A stretch of 18,097 nt of DNA from Gammaproteobacteria bacterium RBG_16_37_9 (GCA_001801345.1 MGXJ01000037.1:18804-36900); one strand, 5' to 3'; positions 7,157 to 15,042 are shown, counted from the stretch's first letter. Translations and numbers: made by a program. The notes: generated by a model from the letters alone, not told the origin.

Positions 7157-7573
7157 ATGAATATCCCTAAATTTTCTCATGAAGCTTTGTTAGTAGATGG
7201 AACTAGGCAGTTGGTATATACTGCTATTTCGAAGCATTATTTTTACTTCCGAATGCATATTTCAAAGTATGTTTTACAGCAGGGTAGCGTTCCTTTAAAT
7301 CCTTTTATGCTTTTTGATTATTTTCTGTTGGATGGTGTTGATAGAGACTTTGTTAGAAGCGCTAATAATTCCATTGTTTTGAGGGCGGATCAGATTTGGG
7401 TTTTTGGACCAATTTCAAATGGAGTCTTAGCAGAGATCATGCTTGCAAAAAAAGCTCATAAGCCTATTTTATATTTCGCAATTGAAAAACCTAATAAGAT
7501 ATTTTCCATTCTTGAGAATGTAGTTGAGATGGAAAGTGAGGTTGAGCAATTTAGATCTATTCTTTGTTCTTGA
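7157..7573 (+). CDS. Small Rossmann-like protein resembling nucleoside deoxyribosyltransferase-type domains
   Basis: This is a protein of 138 residues that I cannot name firmly. It shows HISKYVLQQGSVPLNPF (about 34-50), RDFVRSANNSIVLRADQIWVFG (about 63-84), then ISNGVLAEIMLAKKAHKPILYF. This order (an opening segment with a conserved HPF/NPF-like turn, ADxxWVFG, then GxxxEIxxAKxxxKPIxYF) is that of small proteins related to nucleoside 2-deoxyribosyltransferases (DUF4406/DUF7768-like). I infer a nucleotide-related role only from fold resemblance. It lies between the phosphatase (seven-base gap) and the pentapeptide protein (gap of 23 bases), so an operon is likely. Confidence 0.65.
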   Translation: MNIPKFSHEALLVDGTRQLVYTAISKHYFYFRMHISKYVLQQGSVPLNPFMLFDYFLLDGVDRDFVRSANNSIVLRADQIWVFGPISNGVLAEIMLAKKAHKPILYFAIEKPNKIFSILENVVEMESEVEQFRSILCS

Positions 7574-7596
7574 CACCTACAAATTTTGGAGTTTGT

Positions 7597-8235
7597 ATGG
7601 ATGCTTCTGCATCTGACACAATATTTGGATCCGATAAGATTACTTATCTTGAGCGATCATTTGAAAGGTTAGATTGCTCATCAAAAATAATCCAAAATAA
7701 GATATTTGAAAATTGTAATTTTAGGAACTGTAATTTTGATAATGCCAGTTTACTAAATTGTAAGTTTGCTGATAGTGAGTTTATTAACTGTACTCTTAAT
7801 ACAATGATTCCAACCAATGCCGTGTTCTCAAACGTTATTTTTGATCATTCGAAATTAATGGGAGTTCGTTGGCCAGTCGCTAAATGGCCGCAGATAAAGT
7901 TATTTAGTTTAATCCATTTTTATTCTTGTAATATTAGCCATTCAAGCTTTTTCGGATTAAATCTATCAGAAATTAATATACAAGAATGTAAAGTGCATGA
8001 CGTTGATTTCAGAGAAGCAGATTTATCACGCGGCAATTTAGCAAATAGTGATTTTTATCAAAGTTTATTTATCCATACAAATCTTGCCGCTGCTGATTTT
8101 TCAGAAGCAATTAACTATAATATTGATATTAGATTAAACGATGTGAAAAAGGCTATATTTACATTTCCAGACGCTGTTAATTTGTTGCAGCATTTTGAAA
8201 TTCAGATAAATGGATTGCCGGGAGATAACACATGA
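7597..8235 (+). CDS. Pentapeptide-repeat protein
   Basis: The protein has 212 residues. Two blocks of A(D/N)LxX-type repeats are visible: about 34-90 (IFENCNFRNCNFDNASLLNC and onward) and about 105-175 (CNISHSSFFGLNLSEINIQE, then VDFREADLSRGNLANSDF). They are split by a Trp- and Lys-containing non-repeat segment, VRWPVAKWPQIKLF (90-103). Such repeats form a right-handed quadrilateral beta helix. The C-terminal cap reads NYNIDIRLNDVKKAIFTFP followed by a helix. I start it at the ATG at 7597, with GGAG at 7587-7590, rather than at a TTG at 7564 inside the preceding gene. Some family members (Qnr, McbG) mimic DNA and protect gyrase; nothing here proves that role. Confidence 0.85.
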   Translation: MDASASDTIFGSDKITYLERSFERLDCSSKIIQNKIFENCNFRNCNFDNASLLNCKFADSEFINCTLNTMIPTNAVFSNVIFDHSKLMGVRWPVAKWPQIKLFSLIHFYSCNISHSSFFGLNLSEINIQECKVHDVDFREADLSRGNLANSDFYQSLFIHTNLAAADFSEAINYNIDIRLNDVKKAIFTFPDAVNLLQHFEIQINGLPGDNT

Positions 8236-8274
8236 AAGGCATTGGATTTAGAATAATTTAGATGAATAAAAAAT

Positions 8275-8847
8275 ATGCAAAATGAATCATTCCATAAATA
8301 CACCTATGTGCATTGCGATAAAATGACCGACAAGGAAGAGCGGGAAATTACTAGAATGGCAATGTCCTGCTTTAAGGTGAATGAGGATCCAGGACAAATG
8401 CAAATGAATCAAAGCAGATATATCTGGATTAAAGAAAAAATGCCAGAATGTTTTACCGTAATAAAATATTGCGATAAAGTGATTGGAGGCGTTTTTATTC
8501 TACCCTGCACAATAGAAATTATGAATGAATTTATTGATAACAAGATCACCGAAGAACAGTTGGCGGATAGAGTTTACAAAGAAGGTATTGATCAAGAAAA
8601 AATGGAAACGATTTATATGTGCGCCGCCATCGTTGATCATGCGCATAGACGAAAAGGTTTGGCAACAAGCGCTCTTCTAAAATCAGCAGAGGTTCTTACA
8701 CAAAATAAAATCCCATCTGCCATTTTTTATTGGCCTTTTTTCAATTGTGATATTAATACGAAGCCAGAAAATGTCACAATCCCTCATAGTATTGCCCGAC
8801 GTATTGCCAATACATTGGGAGTGGACTTGTTTATCCGTAAATATTGA
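8275..8847 (+). CDS. GNAT-family N-acetyltransferase
   Basis: The protein has 190 residues. The acetyl-CoA-binding motif A is seen at about 113-137: IYMCAAIVDHAHRRKGLAT, with the RxxGxA loop, followed by a helix ALLKSAEVL. A preceding strand, FTVIKYCDKVIGGVFIL, fits the fold. The substrate is unknown. The final third (YWPFFNCDINTKP onward) is not familiar. The ribosome-binding site is weak. Met17 (MTDKEERE) is an alternative start. The gene follows the pentapeptide gene after 39 bases and ends before a terminator-like hairpin, so it may be the last gene of that transcript. Confidence 0.72.
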   Translation: MQNESFHKYTYVHCDKMTDKEEREITRMAMSCFKVNEDPGQMQMNQSRYIWIKEKMPECFTVIKYCDKVIGGVFILPCTIEIMNEFIDNKITEEQLADRVYKEGIDQEKMETIYMCAAIVDHAHRRKGLATSALLKSAEVLTQNKIPSAIFYWPFFNCDINTKPENVTIPHSIARRIANTLGVDLFIRKY

Positions 8848-8920
8848 ATATTTTTGAAATAATGGCCCCAAGTTGATTCATTTAATGCTTTGATTTATCG
8901 ATGTATTTTTTGATTATATG

Positions 8921-8947
8921 AAAAAGCAAAATGACATTTTGTTTTTT
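8921..8947 (+). terminator. Rho-independent-like terminator after the acetyltransferase gene
   Basis: CAAAAT (8927-8932), loop GAC and ATTTTG (8936-8941) form a perfect stem that continues outward with A-T pairs (8921-8925 with 8943-8947) and one G-T pair, ending in T6 (8942-8947). The stem is AT-rich and so only moderately stable. It overlaps the -35 element of the next gene. Confidence 0.5.
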
Positions 8948-8966
8948 CAATGATACTATTATGCCA
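8931..8966 (+). promoter_or_regulatory. Promoter for a probably leaderless DUF4143 ATPase transcript
   Basis: ATGACA (8931-8936, five of six to TTGACA), a 17-base spacer and TACTAT (8954-8959, four of six) preceded by TGA form an extended -10 promoter. The expected start, about seven bases after the -10, falls at 8966, the A of the ATG. No Shine-Dalgarno exists and no earlier in-frame start is available, because TGA at 8951-8953 closes the frame. Confidence 0.5.
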
Positions 8967-10105
8967 TGGAAAGACAAAGATATAAAACCTTGATAATTGA
9001 AGCTTTTGCTGTTCACCCTATTGTAGCTATTCTTGGACCAAGACAATGTGGTAAAACAACTCTTGCCAGACAATATGCAGCTACACTAGATATACCAATC
9101 CATAATTTCGATTTAGAGGACCCAACAGACTTAGCTAAGCTGGAGAATCCAAAACTCGTTTTAGCAGATTTATCTGGTTTAATCATTATAGATGAAATTC
9201 AAAGAAGACCAGAGTTATTTCCTATTTTACGAGTATTAGCTGATCGCCAAGGTAATATAACACGGTTTCTTATTCTCGGAAGTGCTTCGCGTGATTTAAT
9301 CCGTCAGTCCTCTGAATCACTAGCTGGTCGAGTGGCGCACATTGAGCTAACCCCATTTACTTACCAAGAGGTAGATACAATGCCTCAACTTTGGTTAAGA
9401 GGTGGTTTTCCAAAATCTTATTTAGCAATGAATGACACAGATAGCTGGTTGTGGAGAAAAAATTATGTTCAAACTTTTTTAGAAAGGGATATCCCTAGTT
9501 TTGGTATTAATATATCACCAGTAATGTTACGACGTTTTTGGTTAATGCTTACTCATTACCATGGTTGTATTTTTAATGCCGCTGAAATAGCCAATTCTAT
9601 TAATGTTAGTCAGCCAACAAGTCAACATTATGTAAATATTTTAAGCGGTGTTTTTATGGTAAGGCAGTTATCGCCCTGGTTTGTTAATATAAAAAAGAGA
9701 CAGGTTAAAGCTACAAAAATCTACTTTCGCGATAGTGGTATACTACATTTTTTATTAGGAATAGAAAATTGGACGCAGCTTCAAAATCATCCGAAGCTTG
9801 GTTTGTCGTGGGAGGGATTTGCAATAGAGGAGGTGATTCGTTTACACCAAGCCACACCAGAAGAGTGTTTTTTTTGGGCTACCCATAGTGGTGCTGAACT
9901 GGATCTATTGTTAATCCAGAATGGTAAACGCTTAGGTTTTGAATTTAAATACTCTGAACAACCAAAAATTACCAAATCGATGCAAGTTGCTTTAGAAGAT
10001 TTGCAACTAGATTCTTTAGCTATTATTTTTCCAGCAAAAGGTAGGTTTAAGTTAGCAGAGAAAATTTATGGAATTGGATTAACCGATTATTTAGCTAAAA
10101 GTTGA
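8966..10105 (+). CDS. DUF4143-family AAA ATPase
   Basis: The protein has 379 residues and is complete. The N-terminal AAA_14 domain has Walker A GPRQCGKTT (24-32), Walker B LIIIDE (72-77), a sensor strand ILGSAS (103-108) and SLAGR with an arginine near 122. The middle carries a winged-helix-like region (about 195-245). The C-terminal DUF4143 part ends in a PD-(D/E)xK-like arrangement: GAELDLLLIQNGKRLGFEFK (about 313-332). The family is common in bacteria and archaea, often as many copies per genome, and its function is unclear. DNA or defence roles have been suggested. A promoter placed right before the ATG implies a leaderless message. A broken relative lies at 5816-6034. Confidence 0.9.
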   Translation: MERQRYKTLIIEAFAVHPIVAILGPRQCGKTTLARQYAATLDIPIHNFDLEDPTDLAKLENPKLVLADLSGLIIIDEIQRRPELFPILRVLADRQGNITRFLILGSASRDLIRQSSESLAGRVAHIELTPFTYQEVDTMPQLWLRGGFPKSYLAMNDTDSWLWRKNYVQTFLERDIPSFGINISPVMLRRFWLMLTHYHGCIFNAAEIANSINVSQPTSQHYVNILSGVFMVRQLSPWFVNIKKRQVKATKIYFRDSGILHFLLGIENWTQLQNHPKLGLSWEGFAIEEVIRLHQATPEECFFWATHSGAELDLLLIQNGKRLGFEFKYSEQPKITKSMQVALEDLQLDSLAIIFPAKGRFKLAEKIYGIGLTDYLAKS

Positions 10106-10132
10106 AAAATCGCAAATTAGCAAGAGGGAATT

Positions 10133-12016
10133 ATGCGTAGAGCTACAAATAAAATAAATATTGTTTATGTTATTCTATTGATCTTAGGGTTATTTTACAG
10201 CATCTCGATTCGAGCCGAAACTATCAGCGTCCCATATGTTTCGGATACAACCAAACTTACGGCTGACTTTAATACAACAGCTTGGAGCAAAGCGATAGTT
10301 TTTAGCGAGTTTGCAACCTTAAATGGTGATGTTCCGTCAGTAAAAACCAAGTTATATCTCATGTATAATAAAAATAATCTTTATGTTGGTTTTGAGTGTT
10401 TTGATCAAGATCCAAATGAATTAGTCATAAATTCACGATATCCACCCGAAGAGGATTCAGTAGGATTTGCATTGGACAGTTTTAATGATGGTTTGGCATC
10501 TTATGTTTTTTTGAGTGATCCTGATGGAGAGAAGTTAAATGCTGTGTTTTCTGATGATTCGCCTAGTTTACGTTTTTCTTTTGCCACCGAATATACGACT
10601 ATTAGTAAACGCACTCCACATGGTTATAATGTAGTGTTGATTATCCCTTTCAAAAGTTTTCCTTATTCTTGGCAACCACGCACTTTAATGAGTTTTAGAG
10701 CCGTTCGTTATATTCATCAAAATGAAGAAATAGATAGCTTTCCATATATTATGGAAGATCGAAAAGGTGAAATGTTTTTTCATTATCAGCAGATTCAACT
10801 CGATAATATTTCTCAAACAGATTTCAAAAAGCCTTGGTTTGATATAGATACCCTCTTTCAAAATCGGAAAAGACTTGCTGCGGGTTATGATCTTAATACA
10901 CTAAAAGGCCGAGCTTCTGGCTGGGGAATTTCTTCAGTGGTTGATTACAAAATGCTTCCTTCCCATTTGCTTGATCCCAGTAAAAATCCAAAACCACTAC
11001 AAAAAAACTTAAAAACCAAGTGGATTGAACAATTATTTAATAGCCTAAATTTTTATCCCAATCAAAAAATAAATAATTTAGATCATTTTTTAGAACGGAC
11101 ACAAACAACTTCTTTTATTATTGTCCACAATGATAAAATAATTTATGAGAAATATTTTAATGGTTTTAATCAATCATCATTTGCGGCATCTTTTTCAATG
11201 GCAAAGTCATTTTTATCAGCTTTGATTGGGATTGCGGTTGATAAAAAACAAATTTGCTCAATCGAAGATCCAATTACTAACTATTTACCTGAGTTGTTTA
11301 AACGAGATCGGCGTTTTGCTCGCATTCGAATTAAGGATTTATTGTCAATGTCAGCTGGGATCCGGGTTTCTAAGGATTCTCCTTACGACGATGCTACTAA
11401 AGCATATTGGTCACCAAATTTAAAATACATTCTATTAGATACTTTGGAAGTTCTTGAAGCGCCCGGACGTCATTTTCTTTATCATGACTATGTTGCGCAG
11501 CTTGCTGGTTTAATTTTAATTCGAGCCACACAGCGTAATGCTACCCAACTCTTACAAAATGGGCTTTGGGATCCTTTAGGAATGCAATATGGTGGTTCGT
11601 GGACGATTGATAGTGAAAAAGATGCTTTGGAGCAACTGGCTTTTGGCATTAGTGCCACTGCTTTGGATTATGCAAAATTTGGATTGCTATTTTTACACGA
11701 AGGCAAGTGGAATAATAAACAAATCATTTCTGCTAGCTGGGTCAAGGAGTCTACTCAACCTACAAAGGAACAGAAGGAGCTGGGTTATTATCCGAGCTCT
11801 TGGTTAGACCAAGAATATTATAAATACTATTGGCGAGGACTAAAGCGAGCTAGTAAAAATAACGATAAAAATGATTTTTTTGCAATTGGGCATTTGGGAC
11901 AATTTATTTATATTTCTCCACAAAAAAATCTTGTTATTGTTAGAACAGGTATGGATTCTGGAATTAAGTTGATTTATTGGACAGACTTGTTTTATGATTT
12001 TGCTTCCAAGTTTTAA
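10133..12016 (+). CDS. Secreted fusion: CBM9-like domain plus serine beta-lactamase-fold hydrolase
   Basis: The protein has 627 residues. Residues 1-28 are a signal peptide ending at RAE. Residues about 30-225 look like a family-9 carbohydrate-binding-like (DOMON-type) sandwich: FNTTAWSKAIVFSEF, KLYLMYNKNNLYVGFECFD, VGFALDSFNDG and YNVVLIIPFKSF. After a linker, about 300-625 is a beta-lactamase/esterase-type (penicillin-binding) domain with nucleophile motif SMAK (Ser355, Lys358), YHD at 450-452 in place of the usual YxN, and GHLGQ (586-590) as the third motif. Such domains act on peptidoglycan, beta-lactams, amide or ester bonds in the periplasm or outside the cell. The pairing with a CBM9-like part is uncommon to my knowledge. 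AGAGGGA (10123-10129) precedes the ATG, and the gap to the ATPase is 27 bases. Confidence 0.85.
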   Translation: MRRATNKINIVYVILLILGLFYSISIRAETISVPYVSDTTKLTADFNTTAWSKAIVFSEFATLNGDVPSVKTKLYLMYNKNNLYVGFECFDQDPNELVINSRYPPEEDSVGFALDSFNDGLASYVFLSDPDGEKLNAVFSDDSPSLRFSFATEYTTISKRTPHGYNVVLIIPFKSFPYSWQPRTLMSFRAVRYIHQNEEIDSFPYIMEDRKGEMFFHYQQIQLDNISQTDFKKPWFDIDTLFQNRKRLAAGYDLNTLKGRASGWGISSVVDYKMLPSHLLDPSKNPKPLQKNLKTKWIEQLFNSLNFYPNQKINNLDHFLERTQTTSFIIVHNDKIIYEKYFNGFNQSSFAASFSMAKSFLSALIGIAVDKKQICSIEDPITNYLPELFKRDRRFARIRIKDLLSMSAGIRVSKDSPYDDATKAYWSPNLKYILLDTLEVLEAPGRHFLYHDYVAQLAGLILIRATQRNATQLLQNGLWDPLGMQYGGSWTIDSEKDALEQLAFGISATALDYAKFGLLFLHEGKWNNKQIISASWVKESTQPTKEQKELGYYPSSWLDQEYYKYYWRGLKRASKNNDKNDFFAIGHLGQFIYISPQKNLVIVRTGMDSGIKLIYWTDLFYDFASKF

Positions 12017-12054
12017 CCTAAAAAAATAAGATATACAACTCCACCGGGGGCTTT

Positions 12055-12345
12055 ATGCAAACCAAACTTTCGATACAAAACTGGCAAAAATTCATTAAAT
12101 TATGCCTAAAAGCAACTGCTCCTAAACAGCTTAACGAATTATTTAAGTTACTATTAACCAATGCAGAACAAGAAGACATCGCTGCTAGATATGCAATCGT
12201 AATTGGACTGCTTTCTGGCAAAAAACCACAGCGTGAGCTTGCCAAACAACTAAAAATAAGCATAGCCAAAATTACTCGCGGTTCTAATGCTCTTAGGATA
12301 GTAGATCCAAAAATTAAACGCTTAATACTTAGTAGCACACCCTAA
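12055..12345 (+). CDS. trpR: TrpR-family transcriptional repressor (tryptophan-responsive)
   Basis: The protein has 96 residues, slightly shorter than E. coli TrpR (108). The helix-turn-helix is very close: PQRELAKQLKISIAKITRGSNALR (59-81, shown without its last residues) corresponds to SQREL...GIATITRGSNSLK in E. coli. The two arginines that sandwich tryptophan in E. coli (54 and 84) align with Arg45 and Arg75, and Thr44 aligns with Thr35. Ser88 is Ala79 and Thr81 is Lys72, so ligand details may differ. GGGGG (12046-12050) lies before the ATG. The gene converges with the ABC operon and their 3' ends overlap by 17 bases. Because that operon is of the TrpXYZ type with an operator-like site upstream, control of tryptophan uptake is a likely job. 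Confidence 0.85.
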   Translation: MQTKLSIQNWQKFIKLCLKATAPKQLNELFKLLLTNAEQEDIAARYAIVIGLLSGKKPQRELAKQLKISIAKITRGSNALRIVDPKIKRLILSSTP

Positions 12346-13045
12346 GAAGATCTTGAGTGTTTAAATTTTTTTTCTGCTCAAAATCTATACTATGTGCTAA
12401 TTTACCATCAGCAAGAACTAAAATTTTTTCGCCATAATTCAAAGCCAAATTCAAATCATGGGTTGATAAAATACAGGTGATGTGGTGTTTACGAACTATT
12501 TGTGAAGTAGTTGCCATCAGTGTGATAGCAGCTTGCGGATCTAAAGCACTAGTATGCTCATCGAGAAGCAAAATTTTGGGCGGATGTAGAATAGTAAGAG
12601 CCAATACCAAAGCTTGTTGCTCACCACCGGAAAGTTTTGATACCACTGTATCCAATTTCGTCACTAAGTTTTTATTAAATTGATATAGATAATCCAGAAA
12701 AAACGATCGTCTTGTTTGTGGACTGACTAAAATACAATTTTCTAACACCGTTAAAGATGGAAATAGAGACTCCCGCGGATCTTGAGTTAAAGTAATAACC
12801 TGCTTTGCTAATTGTGCTGGCGAATATGTTTCTAATCTTTTACCGTATAATAAAACCTCGCCTTGAGTCATCTGATAACGACGATCCAAAACCTTTAGTA
12901 ACGAACTTTTCCCACAGCCATTGTGTCCAAGCAAAATAATAAAATCACCGTCATGTATGTCACAACTAATGTTTTTCAGAATATGGTGCGAGACATCAGG
13001 TAAATTTAAACCAACATTGTTTAGGGATAAAACAATATTTTTCAT
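12329..13045 (-). CDS. ABC transporter ATP-binding protein, TrpZ-type (amino-acid uptake, probably tryptophan)
   Basis: This cytosolic ATPase subunit of 238 residues is complete. Walker A GHNGCGKS is at 40-47, the Q-loop Gln at 88, signature LSGGEQQ at 138-144, Walker B with DE at 158-163 (ILLLDEHTSALD) and the switch His in STHDLN (His196). It is the last gene of a three-gene minus-strand operon. Its ATG overlaps the permease stop by four bases (13042-13045), a sign of translational coupling. The partner substrate-binding protein is of the family annotated as tryptophan/tyrosine transport (PF04392), and trpR lies next door. Together these favour tryptophan as the substrate, which is inference. 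Confidence 0.92.
   Translation of the reverse strand: MKNIVLSLNNVGLNLPDVSHHILKNISCDIHDGDFIILLGHNGCGKSSLLKVLDRRYQMTQGEVLLYGKRLETYSPAQLAKQVITLTQDPRESLFPSLTVLENCILVSPQTRRSFFLDYLYQFNKNLVTKLDTVVSKLSGGEQQALVLALTILHPPKILLLDEHTSALDPQAAITLMATTSQIVRKHHITCILSTHDLNLALNYGEKILVLADGKLAHSIDFEQKKNLNTQDLLRVCY
12337..12373 (+). terminator. Possible terminator for trpR inside the ABC gene end
   Basis: An imperfect hairpin (ACAC...AAGA, loop AGA, TCTT...GTGT; 12337-12360, with bulges) is followed by TTAAA and T8 (12366-12373) on the plus strand. It begins inside the trpR stop region and extends into the convergent ATPase gene. Weak stem, judged by eye. Confidence 0.35.
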
Positions 13046-13920
13046 ATCTGTCCTCGCGTTTTGGCTATGCCCGCCAGGCGTAAAAATCCTATTAATATTG
13101 TCCCTAATAACATCTTTAAATATAGAGGATTAATTTCTAAGCGTAATAATCCATTAACTGCAAAAAAATAAAATAATACGCCAATAAAACAAGCGCCAAA
13201 CTCTTTACCAATATTAAATTTATGCATAGATAAACCCATACTTAAAATTTGCTTGCCCAAAATAACCGTGCCAAGCGCGGTCAATGTCATGCCGTAACTC
13301 ATGCCGATATCGGCATAACCAATGGTTTGTGCAGTTAAACAACCTGACACCGCAGCTAAACCATTGGTCATAGCAAATCCAAGTAGACGATAAAGCTCAA
13401 TTGGTTTACCTCTACGCGCTAACAAGTTGGGATTATCTCCTAACGCTCGCAAAATTAGCCCAAGCTTTGTAAATAATATGGCGCAAATTATTAAACAAAA
13501 AACACCGCTAAGAAGTGTTACTAAAATCCAGCCAAGTAATTGACTGTTTTGGAAGGCTCTGGAAACCAAAGTAACTTGCGATAGCAGACTAATATTTGGT
13601 CGCCCCATAATAAGCAAATTACCGCTTAGTAAAATAAAAGTAGCAAGCACCCCAGCAAGAAGAGAATCTATTTTTTGACCACGCTGCATGATACTCACGC
13701 CAATACCGGCTATGGCACCGCTAAGCACCGCGCTGATAGCAGCAATAACTGGAGAAACATTTAATTCAACTAAACGCGCAAAAATTGCAGCACCCAGCAC
13801 AAAACTGCCGTCCAAAGTCATATCTATCGCACGCAAAATATTAAAGCTAATATATAAAGCTACAGCCATAGGTAAAAATGTAACAGTTTGACTTAGTGCT
13901 GCAATAAATGTTTCAAGCAT
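13042..13920 (-). CDS. ABC transporter permease, TrpY-type
   Basis: This inner-membrane permease has 292 residues and about eight hydrophobic segments (BPD_transp_2 family). Typical marks are an N-terminal MALYISFNILRAIDMTLDGS-like stretch, where RAIDMTLDGSF is the conserved loop, then GAIAGIGV, LGDNPNLLARRG (about 158-170) and NGLAAVSGCLTAQ, which continues to the IGYADIGMSYG loop. A perfect AGGAGG stands seven to eight bases before the ATG and overlaps the stop of the substrate-binding gene, eight bases away, so the genes are cotranscribed and probably coupled. It forms the membrane channel for the ligand delivered by the lipoprotein at 13929-14888. Confidence 0.9.
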   Translation of the reverse strand: MLETFIAALSQTVTFLPMAVALYISFNILRAIDMTLDGSFVLGAAIFARLVELNVSPVIAAISAVLSGAIAGIGVSIMQRGQKIDSLLAGVLATFILLSGNLLIMGRPNISLLSQVTLVSRAFQNSQLLGWILVTLLSGVFCLIICAILFTKLGLILRALGDNPNLLARRGKPIELYRLLGFAMTNGLAAVSGCLTAQTIGYADIGMSYGMTLTALGTVILGKQILSMGLSMHKFNIGKEFGACFIGVLFYFFAVNGLLRLEINPLYLKMLLGTILIGFLRLAGIAKTRGQI

Positions 13921-13928
13921 GTTTCCTC

Positions 13929-14888
13929 CTATTTAATTACTAAAGGATAGTGAAATGCTTTTGCCGCTGATTTGATTGGTGCTAAATCTTGGTCAAGATA
14001 CTTAAGCGCCGATAGATTTATAAATATCGTTGGTTTGGTTAGTTTTACCATTGATAATTTACCAGGAGAAACGCCTTGTAAAATCTGAGCTGCGAGTTTC
14101 GCGCCTTCGATCCCTATATCTTTTTCGCTGACACCAACAGCAAAACTAGCGCCTTGTTGCACAGTGCCATCATCGGAAGTTATCAAGGGAATTTTACGCT
14201 TTTTGGTTAATTGCACCAGAGTGTTAATACCGCTGGCAACAAGACAATCTTTTAAGATGAATACTGCTTCGGTGTCTTGTGGAATTGCTTGGCTTGCACT
14301 ATAAAGGTCTGATAGATTTTGGATCATCAGACTATGTAATTTTATATGGCGATGCTTACATGCAGTTTCTACTTGCGCAGCTTCGGGAAAAATCTTATCT
14401 GAAGAACTATAGACTAAAGATATGTTTTTTAATTTTGGATAAACTTTATGAATAAAGGCAATAATCTTTTCCTTGTCAATTTCATCATTTACTACAGCTA
14501 AGTTATCTTTTTTCTCAGTAACATCGGCTGCCAAACCCAAGATTGACTGATTGCTAATCATTGCTGTAGTCATTTGTACTACGCTAGTAGCTATTGGTAC
14601 TACTAGGTCATAGTTGGCATCGTGCATCTGACTAATAATTGCGCGTTGTAAATTGATATCCCCTTGAGCATTGCCAACCTTAAACTTTATTGGTCCAGAA
14701 TATAAAACTTTTAAAGTCTCTTGAAATCCCTCAGAAATCTCCAAAAGAGCCTTGTGTTCAATTGGCATAATAATGCCAATTTTTTTGATACTTGGCTTAA
14801 ACGTTGATGGGGCGCCATAACATACAACGCATCCAGCCAATATATAATAAAAACAGATTAACAATAATTTATTGAACAAAGAGTTCAT
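13929..14888 (-). CDS. ABC transporter substrate-binding lipoprotein (PF04392, TrpX-type)
   Basis: The protein has 319 residues. Its N-terminal signal ends in a good lipobox, ILAGC (Cys20), so it is probably anchored to the membrane and faces the periplasm. The mature part begins IKKIGIIMPIEHKALLEI and shows ABC_sub_bind features: DLVVPIATSVVQMTTAM, NISLVYSSSDKIFPEA, EAVFILKDCLVASGINT, then GVSEKDIGIEGAKLAAQILQ (the conserved GxxYxxxGxxAA-like block) and KPTIFINLSALKYL near the end. This family is encoded with TrpY and TrpZ and is annotated as tryptophan/tyrosine binding. It is the first gene of the operon. GGAGAAG precedes the ATG, and an operator-like repeat lies 52-67 bases upstream. Confidence 0.9.
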   Translation of the reverse strand: MNSLFNKLLLICFYYILAGCVVCYGAPSTFKPSIKKIGIIMPIEHKALLEISEGFQETLKVLYSGPIKFKVGNAQGDINLQRAIISQMHDANYDLVVPIATSVVQMTTAMISNQSILGLAADVTEKKDNLAVVNDEIDKEKIIAFIHKVYPKLKNISLVYSSSDKIFPEAAQVETACKHRHIKLHSLMIQNLSDLYSASQAIPQDTEAVFILKDCLVASGINTLVQLTKKRKIPLITSDDGTVQQGASFAVGVSEKDIGIEGAKLAAQILQGVSPGKLSMVKLTKPTIFINLSALKYLDQDLAPIKSAAKAFHYPLVIK

Positions 14889-14939
14889 AATTCTTCTCCG
14901 CTATAAAGGGTTATTTTTTTGATAAATTAAAAATTGAAA

Positions 14940-14955
14940 AACTAAAGATATAGTT
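14940..14955 (-). promoter_or_regulatory. Operator-like inverted repeat, candidate TrpR site
   Basis: AACTA-N6-TAGTT is a perfect five-base inverted repeat. The E. coli trp operator core has ACTA-N6-TAGT with the same six-base centre; the centre itself differs (AAGATA here, GTTAAC there). On the minus strand it contains TATATC, a possible weak -10 for the ABC operon, so a bound repressor could block transcription. A better -10 (TATAAT, 15037-15042) lies farther upstream. Confidence 0.45.
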
Positions 14956-15036
14956 GAGGTATTAGTAGGCGCAGACACGCCACCAAAAAAGGTAGATCTT
15001 AGGGATTATAGATAAAAAATAATTTGTCATGATGTA

Positions 15037-15042
15037 ATTATA
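15037..15042 (-). promoter_or_regulatory. Perfect TATAAT on the minus strand, possible -10 for the ABC operon
   Basis: The minus strand reads TATAAT here, with no convincing -35 at 16-18 bases. It would give a leader of about 140 bases before the substrate-binding gene, with the operator-like repeat inside the leader. It sits within a small symmetric element (ATGTA-ATTA-TACAT, 15032-15045). Confidence 0.3.

Noticed and set aside
12018..12338. Open frame of 106 codons on the minus strand opposite trpR
   Set aside because: The plus-strand frame matches TrpR along its whole length, including the helix-turn-helix and ligand-binding arginines. The antisense frame has no recognisable motif.
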